Assembly: GCA_965221635.1 (NCBI GenBank)
Contig: OZ244902.1
Span: forward strand, 3,286,001-3,350,000
Direction of reading: 5' to 3'
Length of the DNA stretch: 64,000 bases
Source: JAAXHB01 sp965221635
Lineage (GTDB): Bacteria > Actinomycetota > Acidimicrobiia > Acidimicrobiales > Aldehydirespiratoraceae
Part shown: piece after piece, positions 42,049 through 49,374 of the stretch
How the letters are laid out: each line of letters begins with the position of its first letter
Position numbering within the stretch: the stretch's first letter is position 1
The notes under the pieces: generated by a model
What the model saw: only the letters and a program-made list of their open reading frames with translations
Databases searched by the model: none
Told to the model about the DNA's origin: nothing
Translations under genes and position numbers: made by a program

Positions 42049-43113
42049 TTACTCGTCGTCTGTTTCGTCGTGAATGTCACCCACCAGGGACTCCAGCACG
42101 TCTTCGAGGGTGACTATCCCCAACATCGACTCCGCTCGTGAGGGGGTGGCCTCCAAGTTGACGCGGGCGATGTGAACCCGCCGCCGGCGCATCCTCAACA
42201 GCAGCTCACGCGCCGGGGTGTTGGGCCCCACCACCAGCATGTTGCGCACCATGCGCTCGGGCACCGGCTTGGTGCGCTCCCCCGATCCAAGCAGCAACAA
42301 GTCCTTGGCGTGTACGAATCCCAACAGATCTGACGGCGCATCACCCCAAACCGGCACCCGCGTGTGGCCGCTGTCGGCCACCACCTGTTCGATGTCGGCC
42401 ATGGTGGCCGAGCGCGGCACCGACACGATCTGCGCGAAGGGAACCATCAACCCGCCAGCCGAGCGAGCCTTGAACGACAGCGCCCCGGAGAGCAGTTCGT
42501 GTTCGGCGGGTTCGATCACGCCCTCGTCGCGGGCATCGGCCAGCAACAGGCGGAACTCCTTCACCGACAAGGCCGGGTTGATCTCGTCCACCGGCTGCAT
42601 TCCGAACCGGCGCACGATGAAGTTCGACACGGCGTTGAGCGAGTGGATCACAGGGCCGAACACCTTCATGTACACCTGAAGCGCCGGAGTGAGACGCCGC
42701 GCCGATTGTTCGGGCACCGCTATGGCGATGTTCTTGGGCACCATCTCACCGGCGATCACGTGCGCGGTGGTGACAATCACCAAGGCCACCGCAATGGCGA
42801 TCGTGTGCAGCACCCCGCTGGGAACGTCCAACACCAACCCGAACAGGTCTTCGAGCAGCCCCGCCACCGCCGGTTCAGCCACGTAACCCAGCCCCAGCGA
42901 AGCCATGGTGATGCCAAGTTGCGCTCCCGCCAGTCGGGGTTGCAGGTCGCGCACCGCGGCAAGCGCCTGCGAGCTGAGATGGTCGCCGTCATCTGAATCG
43001 GCCTCAAGACGGGCCGCCCGGGCCGCCACCAGAGCGAACTCGGCGGCAACAAAAAAGGCGTTGGCTCCAATCAGGCCAACCGACAACAGCAGGGCCCACA
43101 GTGTTGCGCTCAC
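42049..43113 (-). CDS. CNNM/CorC family membrane protein (DUF21-CBS), short form
   Basis: The 354-aa protein has an N-terminal DUF21 membrane domain with spans near 5-25, 60-80, 95-120 and 135-155, including AEFALVAARAARLEA and GEMVPKNIAIAVPE. A CBS pair follows (VPFAQIVSVPRSATMADIEQ and the second CBS ending LEDVLESLVGDI). The family is linked to magnesium/cobalt efflux or homeostasis, with ATP-Mg sensed by CBS. It ends right after the CBS pair and lacks the CorC_HlyC domain present in its neighbour. Its GTG overlaps the neighbour's stop (GTGA). The two probably form a pair. Confidence 0.9.
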   Translation of the reverse strand: MSATLWALLLSVGLIGANAFFVAAEFALVAARAARLEADSDDGDHLSSQALAAVRDLQPRLAGAQLGITMASLGLGYVAEPAVAGLLEDLFGLVLDVPSGVLHTIAIAVALVIVTTAHVIAGEMVPKNIAIAVPEQSARRLTPALQVYMKVFGPVIHSLNAVSNFIVRRFGMQPVDEINPALSVKEFRLLLADARDEGVIEPAEHELLSGALSFKARSAGGLMVPFAQIVSVPRSATMADIEQVVADSGHTRVPVWGDAPSDLLGFVHAKDLLLLGSGERTKPVPERMVRNMLVVGPNTPARELLLRMRRRRVHIARVNLEATPSRAESMLGIVTLEDVLESLVGDIHDETDDE

Positions 43114-44558
43114 GACACCACCCCGCCGCGGTTGGGCTCGGCGTCACCGGAATCCAACCGGCCGGCGCTCGACCCAGCGGGCGCCACGCCCTCACCCGAC
43201 CCGGCGGCCCCCACGCCCGCAAGCGCAGACGCCGGGGGAATCAACCGGATCACCGCTATTCGCAGGCGATCCATTTCCACCACCTGCAGCGTCCAGCCGT
43301 CCACGCTCACCGTCTCGCCCGGCTGGGGGATCGCACCTAGACGGTCGAGCACCAACCCGGCGAGCGTTTCGTAGTCGCCTTCGGGCATGGTGAATCCGCT
43401 GGCTTCGAGCACTTCGTCGGTGTGAAGCGACCCTCGCAGTTCCACCGGGCCCAACGTGGCCGAGGCTTCGGGTTCGTGGCTGGCGGTGTCGTACTCGTCG
43501 TCGATCTCGCCGACTATCTCCTCCAGAACGTCCTCAAGGGTGATGATTCCGGCCATGCCGCCGTGCTCGTCGATCACCACCGCCATCTGCCCTGCGCCCA
43601 CACCGGTGCCCGCCACGCCACGACCACCCGGCGCGGAGCCCCGCAGGTCGTGCAACAGGTCGTCCAGGTCACGGGACTCCGGCACCGCCAACACGTCGGT
43701 CATGATCTCCGCCACATCGGTAACCGCACGCTTGTGCACCGGCACCCGGTACACGGTCTTCACGTGTACAACCCCCACCACGTCGTCGAGTTTCCCCGTG
43801 ATCACAGGAAACCGGGAATGGCCCGTCTCAACCGCCAGATCCACCAGTTCGGTGACACGGGCATCGCGTCGCACCGCCGCCACCTCCACCCGGGGCACCA
43901 TGGCCTCATCGGCGCGCTTGTCGGCCAGGCGGATCGTTTTGGTGAGCAGCCGCACCTCGCTCTCGTCGAGTTCGCCCTCCTCGGCGGAACTCTCAAAGAG
44001 GTGCTTGAGTTCGTCACGGTCAACGGTGGAGTCGATCTCGTCGCGTGGCTCCACGCCCATGCGGCGCACGATCATGTTCGACGCCCCGTTCAGGAACAAC
44101 ACGAATGGCTTCACCAGCACCCCGTACACCGCTGTGGGAACCGAGATCGCCACCGCCGTTCCGTAGGGCTTCGAGGTGGCCACGGTCTTGGGCACCAGTT
44201 CGCCCATCACCATCTGCACCGCGGTGGCCACAGCCAGAGCGATGATCACCGACACGCCCGTGGGGGTGCCCGAGCCGAACACGGCCTCAAGCAGCGGCGC
44301 GATGGCGGTGGCCACCGTCGGCTCGGCAAGGAAGCCCAACAGCAGCGAGGACACGGTGATGCCCACCTGTGCGCCCGAGAGATGAAACGAAAGGTTCCTC
44401 ACCAGTCGGCGCAAGCGACGGGCCCGGCGATCCCCGGCAGCGGCCCGTTCGTCCACACGGGTGCGGTCGACAGCCACCAGCGCGAATTCCACGGCCACGA
44501 AGGCTGCGTTCACTGCCACTAGCGCAAAGGCGGCGAGGAGCCGCAGCGCGGTGCTTAT
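43110..44558 (-). CDS. CNNM/CorC family membrane protein (DUF21-CBS-CorC_HlyC), probable AUA start
   Basis: This protein of about 482 aa has a DUF21 membrane domain (AEPTVATAIAPLL, MGELVPKTVATSKP), a CBS pair (MVPRVEVAAVRRDA to ITLEDVLEEIVGEI) and a C-terminal CorC_HlyC domain (FTMPEGDYETLAGLVLDRLG). It is likely a divalent-cation transporter or regulator. Standard starts allow only GTG 44519, which would cut the first span to VNAAFVAVEFALVAV. The frame continues upstream as STALRLLAAFALVAV, preceded by AUA at 44558 with GGAGGA 3 nt ahead. That matches how the family begins, so AUA initiation (or an ATG-to-ATA sequence error) is likely. GTG 44519 is the conservative alternative. Confidence 0.85.
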   Translation of the reverse strand: MSTALRLLAAFALVAVNAAFVAVEFALVAVDRTRVDERAAAGDRRARRLRRLVRNLSFHLSGAQVGITVSSLLLGFLAEPTVATAIAPLLEAVFGSGTPTGVSVIIALAVATAVQMVMGELVPKTVATSKPYGTAVAISVPTAVYGVLVKPFVLFLNGASNMIVRRMGVEPRDEIDSTVDRDELKHLFESSAEEGELDESEVRLLTKTIRLADKRADEAMVPRVEVAAVRRDARVTELVDLAVETGHSRFPVITGKLDDVVGVVHVKTVYRVPVHKRAVTDVAEIMTDVLAVPESRDLDDLLHDLRGSAPGGRGVAGTGVGAGQMAVVIDEHGGMAGIITLEDVLEEIVGEIDDEYDTASHEPEASATLGPVELRGSLHTDEVLEASGFTMPEGDYETLAGLVLDRLGAIPQPGETVSVDGWTLQVVEMDRLRIAVIRLIPPASALAGVGAAGSGEGVAPAGSSAGRLDSGDAEPNRGGVVS

Positions 44559-44660
44559 TTGTCCTCCAGCGTCCTCGATGATCGAGCCACCGGTGAATCT
44601 AGCGGCCCCCGGCGATCAACACCCCGGAGTTTCGGCACGGCACGGCGCTGCACGGCACGT

Positions 44661-44676
44661 CACGGCGCGGGCCGTG
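44661..44676 (-). terminator. Hairpin downstream of metal ABC permease
   Basis: CACGGC (44661-44666) and GCCGTG (44671-44676) form a 6-bp stem with a 4-nt loop, just beyond the stop of the minus-strand permease. It sits in a patch of short GGCACG-like repeats (44633-44676). It may end the permease transcript. Confidence 0.45.
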
Positions 44677-44679
44677 ATG

Positions 44680-45528
44680 TCAGGCGGGCGCCACGCCTTC
44701 GCGCCTGAAGGTGAGCGCCGCCATGAAGCCGACCACGGTCAGCAGCGCCATGGTGGCCCCCGGGGCCACGTCGTGGTGGTAGCTGATCAAAAGGCCCACC
44801 AGCACCGAAACCGAGCCGATCAGCGTCGCCAGCACCATGATCACAGGCACCCTTCTCACCAGCATCACCGCCGCTCCCGCCGGCGCCACCAGGAACGCGA
44901 ACACCAGCAGCGTTCCCACCACCTCGAAGGAGGCCACCACGGTGCCGGCCATCAACGCCAACAGCACCGCCTTGGTGAACCTGGGCCGCAAGCCCATCAC
45001 CTGGGCCAGCGATTCGTCGAAGGTGGTCACCAGAAACGACCGGTACAGCACCACGGTGACGGCCAGCGTCACGATGAGCGCGGCGCTGATCCTGAGCAAG
45101 TCGAGATTGTCCACGCTGGTCACGGAGCCGAACAGGAACCTTGTGAGTTCGCCGCTGTAGCTGCCCGCGCCGCTGGAGACGATCACCACCGCCAACGCCA
45201 GGAAACCCACGAAGAGAACCCCGATGGAGGTGTCCTCACGCAGCGGGGAACGCACGTTGATGTAATGCACTCCGGCCACCATTGCGAGCGCCGCCACGAA
45301 CGCCCCCAGAGTGGTGCTCACGCCGATCACGAACGCCAGGGCAATCCCGGGCAGCACGCCGTGAGCGAGGGCGTCACCCAGAAACGACATTCCGCGCAAC
45401 ACCATCCAGGTGCCCACCAGCGAAGTGGCGACCGCCACCAGCAATCCGGCGAACAAGGCGTTGCGCATGAACCCGTACTCGGTGAAGGGCTCGACCCACC
45501 AAGCCAGCGGATCAGTCAGGAAACCCAA
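44680..45528 (-). CDS. znuB: Metal (zinc/manganese-type) ABC transporter permease
   Basis: The 282-aa integral membrane protein of the ABC-3 family (ZnuB, MntB, AztB) has eight or so hydrophobic spans. The family segment FLGDALAHGVLPGIALAF lies near residue 50, and FEVVGTLLVFAFLVAPAGAA near the C-terminus. It starts at TTG 45528. It lies 191 nt downstream of the binding-protein gene on the same strand, separated by a strong hairpin. No matching ATPase gene lies between or directly after. Zinc as substrate is inferred from the His-rich partner and a Zur-like box, so the symbol is provisional. Confidence 0.88.
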   Translation of the reverse strand: MGFLTDPLAWWVEPFTEYGFMRNALFAGLLVAVATSLVGTWMVLRGMSFLGDALAHGVLPGIALAFVIGVSTTLGAFVAALAMVAGVHYINVRSPLREDTSIGVLFVGFLALAVVIVSSGAGSYSGELTRFLFGSVTSVDNLDLLRISAALIVTLAVTVVLYRSFLVTTFDESLAQVMGLRPRFTKAVLLALMAGTVVASFEVVGTLLVFAFLVAPAGAAVMLVRRVPVIMVLATLIGSVSVLVGLLISYHHDVAPGATMALLTVVGFMAALTFRREGVAPA

Positions 45529-45630
45529 ATCGAACCCGACTTTCCCTCAGTTGCAGCCGACGTGGCGACATTGTAGTGCCTGCCACCCGGGCAGGCCCTG
45601 CGAACAACGGCGCTTCCGCGCCGGTTCACG

Positions 45631-45670
45631 GGCAGCCAAGGACGCCCCTCCCGGTGGGTCCGTGGCTGCC
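45631..45670 (-). terminator. Strong hairpin between metal-binding protein and permease genes
   Basis: GGCAGCCA (45631-45638) pairs with TGGCTGCC (45663-45670), and GGA/TCC plus CCC/GGG inside can extend the stem. Located in the 191-nt gap, it may terminate or attenuate read-through from the binding-protein gene into the permease gene. Confidence 0.55.
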
Positions 45671-45719
45671 TGTTGACGCGGTTGGTTTCCCGGTTACGGG
45701 GGTGACCCGGATCAGAGTG

Positions 45720-47372
45720 TCAGCCGAGAGCCTCTGCGATTGTTCTTGCGTTGTGGCGCATGAAGTCCAGGTAGGTCTCGGCGCCGGAACCCGCAGGTCC
45801 CAGTGAGCCTGTGAGCAGGGTGTACACCTCCACACCGTCGAGACGGTCTGCCAGGGCCTGTGCGTCGGCGTCGGAGTGCTGCACCTCCGAGAAGATTGCG
45901 GGCACGCCGGTGTGCTCGATCGTCTCGGCCAGTTCCGCCAGGTGGCGTGGTGTGGCCTCCGCCATGCCCGAGGGCACCGGTATCACCGTGCCGACCAGTT
46001 CGAAGCCGTAACGGTCGCCGAAGTAACCCAGAGCTTCGTGGTTGGTCACGAGCTTGCGCCGAGCGTCTGGGATGCCGGCGAGTATTTCGGAGACTTCCTC
46101 GTCCACGTCGTTGAGCTGTTGCTCGTAGTCGGCGGCGCAGGACTCCACCGCTGAGCGGTCAAGACCCGTCTCGGCAACAAGAACGTCCACCAGCGCGTCG
46201 AGCGTCATGGCAACCCGTGTGGGATCGAACCAGAAGTGCGGATCCACGCCGTGAGCATGATCATGAGCGTCCTCGTCGGCGTGATCGTCGTCGGAATGAT
46301 CGTCAGCGTGGTCATCGTCGGCGTGATCATCGTCGGCATGATCGTCATCGGCGTGATCATCGTCGGCATGATCGTCATCGGCGTGATCATCGTCAGCGTG
46401 ATCGTCATCGGCGTGATCGTCTTCGTCGGCGTGATCATCGTCCGCATGATCATCGTCCGCATGATCATCGTCCGCATGATCATCGTCCGCGTGATCGTCG
46501 TCGGCATGGTCATCGTCTGAGTCCGCATGATCATCGTCGGCATGGTCATCGTCAGCATGGTCATCGTCCGCATGGTCATCGTCAGCATGATCGTCGTCCG
46601 CATGATCATCGTCCTCGTCCGCGTGATCGTCGTCGGCATGGTCATCGTCTGAGTCCGCATGATCGTCGTCCGCGTGGTCATCATCGGCGTGATCGTCTTC
46701 GTCGGCGTGATCATCGTCGGCATGGTCATCGTCGGCGTGGTCATCGTCGGCGTGGTCGTCATCGGCGTGGTCGTGATCGTCCGAGGATTCGCCGGTGAGG
46801 CTCTCGTACTCGATGGTGTCGGTGTGGTCGCCCATTTCGAACAACACTCCCTCGGCGGCGACGGTCTCAAGAACGTCCTCGATGGACTCTTCGAGAGCGA
46901 GACCGTTGGACACCACCAGGTGGGCATCGTCGATGGTGGCCTGATCGGCCAGCGACAATTCGTAGCGGTGGGGATCCGCACCAGCCGGGATCAGGGAGGT
47001 CACCTCGGCCAGGTCGCCGCACACCACGTTGGACACGACGTCGGCCCAAATATCGGTGGTTACCGCAATGCTGGGCCGCTCAGCGGATGTCGTGGAAGGC
47101 GCTGCGCCGGTGACCGGCCCGGACTCGCTGTCGGAATCCGATCCGCAGCCGGCGGCCACCAGCATCACCGCAGACGCCAGCAACACTGCCCGCAAGCCGC
47201 CGGAGCGTCGCGAGCCTCCAAGGGTGTGCCCCTTCCCCCGCGCCGTTCGGCTGGGCGCCGTTCGAGTGGGCGCTGCTCGGCTGGACACAGCCACATGTGA
47301 GGCTTCGAGTCCGTTGCGATCCCTCGGTGGTGCGTTGCCTTCTGTTTGTGACTGCTTCCTCGGGTGATGCAC
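45720..47372 (-). CDS. znuA: Metal ABC transporter substrate-binding lipoprotein with very long His/Asp repeat
   Basis: The protein (about 550 aa) belongs to the ZnuA/TroA cluster A-I family. After a basic N-terminus it has a signal segment GLRAVLLASAVMLVAAGC with lipid Cys76. The first half-domain is followed by about 180 residues made of some 30 units of Asp-Asp-Asp-His-Ala (residues about 198-375), then HGVDPHFWFDPTRVAMTLDA and the second half-domain. ZnuA proteins carry a His-rich loop here, but usually of 20-40 residues. The GTG start follows AAAGGGAGGT, yet leaves a long pre-signal region; a GTG at 47294 would shorten it. A Zur/Fur-like box lies 60 nt upstream. Confidence 0.88.
   Translation of the reverse strand: MHHPRKQSQTEGNAPPRDRNGLEASHVAVSSRAAPTRTAPSRTARGKGHTLGGSRRSGGLRAVLLASAVMLVAAGCGSDSDSESGPVTGAAPSTTSAERPSIAVTTDIWADVVSNVVCGDLAEVTSLIPAGADPHRYELSLADQATIDDAHLVVSNGLALEESIEDVLETVAAEGVLFEMGDHTDTIEYESLTGESSDDHDHADDDHADDDHADDDHADDDHADEDDHADDDHADDDHADSDDDHADDDHADEDDDHADDDHADDDHADDDHADDDHADDDHADSDDDHADDDHADDDHADDDHADDDHADDDHADEDDHADDDHADDDHADDDHADDDHADDDHADDDHADDDHADDHSDDDHADEDAHDHAHGVDPHFWFDPTRVAMTLDALVDVLVAETGLDRSAVESCAADYEQQLNDVDEEVSEILAGIPDARRKLVTNHEALGYFGDRYGFELVGTVIPVPSGMAEATPRHLAELAETIEHTGVPAIFSEVQHSDADAQALADRLDGVEVYTLLTGSLGPAGSGAETYLDFMRHNARTIAEALG
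46250..46780 (-). repeat. 15-bp tandem repeat encoding (Asp-Asp-Asp-His-Ala)n
   Basis: About 30 copies of a 15-bp unit (minus strand close to GATGATGACCACGCG) with occasional Glu or Ser variants and 3-bp slips lie inside the metal-binding protein gene. Synonymous variation between units shows that the array is not brand new. It is in-frame throughout. Confidence 0.9.
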
Positions 47373-47431
47373 GGCTACCTCCCTTTGTGCTGGACGTTGA
47401 AGACTGTGATCGCCATACCTGATACAGGTTA

Positions 47432-47446
47432 TGAGAATCATTCTAC
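47432..47446 (-). promoter_or_regulatory. Zur/Fur-like operator upstream of metal-binding protein gene
   Basis: ATGAGAATCATTCTA is a near-palindrome centred on C (GAGAAT-C-ATTCTA), similar to Fur-superfamily boxes. It lies 60 nt upstream of the znuA-like GTG and 126 nt before the divergent exporter gene. Zinc-dependent repression by Zur is inferred. Confidence 0.6.
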
Positions 47447-47571
47447 TTTGGTGGTGGGGCGAACTGCCGCTGCGCGAGTCCAACGACTCACCGAGACCGC
47501 TGACCGGCAAGTGCAGGCGGGCGGGGCGCGCAGGGTGGGCGGGGCGCGTTGGGTGGGGCGGCTCCTAGCTT

Positions 47572-49374
47572 GTGGCGGTGCCGACCGTGGGCATTCACCC
47601 AGACCAGAGCCGGGGGTGGATCCGGCGCGTCTGGCCGGTGGTGGCCCAGTACCGGATGCTGTTCGTGGCGGCATCGGTGGCCGGTTTGGTGTCCACCGCG
47701 GCAACGGTGGCCGTGCCGGTGGTGCTGGGCCGAGGCGTGGACGCCGCCGCTGCCGGCAACAATGCCGGCGGTTACGTGGTGGTGCTCGCGGCGTTGGGAC
47801 TGGTGCGATTCGGCGCCGGTTTCGTTTACCGCTTCGGACTGTTCGGCACCGCGCACCGCATCGAGGCCGACCTGCGCCACCTGGTGTTCGAACGTCTCAC
47901 GCAGCTCTCGTTCTCGTACTGGGACAGGGTGCAGACCGGGCAGGTGATCTCACGGGCCAACAGCGACGTGCGGTCGATTCAGTTGCTGTTCGCGTTCGGG
48001 CCGCTGGTGGGGATGCAGCTCGTGTTGCTGGTGATGGGCACCGTGGCAATGTTCGCGCTGTCGCTGAGGTTGTCGCTGGTGGCCTTGGCGCCGCTGCCGC
48101 TGGTGCTCTACGTGGCGGGGCGGCTCCGGAACCGTGTGTTCCCGCTTAGTTGGGTCACACAGGCCCGCATGGCCGACCTCGCCACCATCGTGGACGAGAA
48201 CATTCAAGGCGCGCAGATCGTGCGCGCCTTCGCCCGCGAACCCAACCAGGTGCGCCTGCTGGCCCGCTCGGCGAGGCGGTTGCGCTGGGCGGGGGTGGCC
48301 ACCGCCGACGCACGGGCCCGTCACGCCCCGCTGATGGAGGCCCTCCCCCGGCTGGGCTTGGCGCTGGTGCTGCTGGTGGGCGGGCTGGCAGCAATCGACG
48401 GGCAGGTGGCGGTGGGCGACATCGTTGCGTTCAACGCGTTCGTGATCATCATGGCCACACCGTTCCGGCTGATCGGTTTCATTTTGATCCGATGGCAGCA
48501 GGCCTCCGCGGCGGCGCTGCGGGTGTTCGAGATCATCGATGAGCAACCCGAAATACGCGAACGTGAACACGCCGTGGCGCTGCCACAACCCGAGGGCCGG
48601 GTGGAGATGCGAGACGTGACCTTCGCCTACCCGCACGCCGCGGGGCCGCCGGTGCTCGAAGGGTTCAACATGGTGGTGGCCCCCGGTGAGACGGTGGCTG
48701 TGGTGGGGCGCACCGGAAGCGGCAAGAGCACCATCGCCCGGCTGCTGCCACGGTTTTATGACCCCGACCGGGGCGAGGTGCACATCGACGGGATCGACGT
48801 GCGAGATCTTCGGCTGGCGGACTTGCGTGCTGCGGTGGCGGTGGTGACCGACGATCCGTTCCTGTTCGCCACCAGCGTGGCCGACAACGTGACCTTCGCC
48901 GATCCCGACGCCGACGAGGCCACCATGCTCAGAGCGCTCGAGGACGCCGCGGCAAGGGAGTTCACCGAGGAGATGTCCGACGGGCACGCCACCGAGCTCG
49001 GCGAGCGGGGCAGCACCGTTTCGGGAGGTCAACGTCAGCGCCTGGCCATCGCCCGTGCGTTGGTGGCCGACCCCGCGGTATTGGTGCTCGACGACGCCAC
49101 CAGCGCCATCGACGTGGAAGTGGAACAGCGCATCCACCAAGCGCTGCGGGCGCGGCGCCGACACCACACCACCATCCTGATCGCGCACAGGCTGTCCACG
49201 ATCGCGCTGGCCGATCGAGTGGTGTTCATAGAGGGCGGCAAGGTGGCCGCGCAGGGCACCCACGAGGACTTGTTGTCTCGGGTGCCGGCCTACGCAGAGG
49301 TGCTAACCGCCTCCGGCGCCGGCAACCGGCGGGCATCATCCGGGTGGGCTGCAACTGCGGATCGGGGGGTGTGA
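47572..49374 (+). CDS. ABC exporter half-transporter (degenerate ATP site)
   Basis: This 600-aa protein combines six membrane spans (about 25-310) with an ATPase domain. Walker A is GRTGSGKSTIARL, the signature VSGGQRQRLAIARAL and Walker B AVLVLDDATSAID, with an H-loop in IAHRLST. The residue after Walker B is Asp instead of the catalytic Glu, the mark of the degenerate site in heterodimeric exporters. The next gene supplies a full Glu. The GTG start is used. Stop and next start overlap (TGATG). Such pairs export lipids, peptides or drugs; the substrate is unknown. The promoter region also holds the Zur-like box. Confidence 0.92.
   Translation: MAVPTVGIHPDQSRGWIRRVWPVVAQYRMLFVAASVAGLVSTAATVAVPVVLGRGVDAAAAGNNAGGYVVVLAALGLVRFGAGFVYRFGLFGTAHRIEADLRHLVFERLTQLSFSYWDRVQTGQVISRANSDVRSIQLLFAFGPLVGMQLVLLVMGTVAMFALSLRLSLVALAPLPLVLYVAGRLRNRVFPLSWVTQARMADLATIVDENIQGAQIVRAFAREPNQVRLLARSARRLRWAGVATADARARHAPLMEALPRLGLALVLLVGGLAAIDGQVAVGDIVAFNAFVIIMATPFRLIGFILIRWQQASAAALRVFEIIDEQPEIREREHAVALPQPEGRVEMRDVTFAYPHAAGPPVLEGFNMVVAPGETVAVVGRTGSGKSTIARLLPRFYDPDRGEVHIDGIDVRDLRLADLRAAVAVVTDDPFLFATSVADNVTFADPDADEATMLRALEDAAAREFTEEMSDGHATELGERGSTVSGGQRQRLAIARALVADPAVLVLDDATSAIDVEVEQRIHQALRARRRHHTTILIAHRLSTIALADRVVFIEGGKVAAQGTHEDLLSRVPAYAEVLTASGAGNRRASSGWAATADRGV

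Noticed and set aside
46236..46798. Plus-strand Val/Ile-rich and Arg/His-rich open frames
   Set aside because: They are antisense or shifted readings of the 15-bp Asp-His repeat. The minus-strand frame continues into conserved ZnuA domains on both sides.
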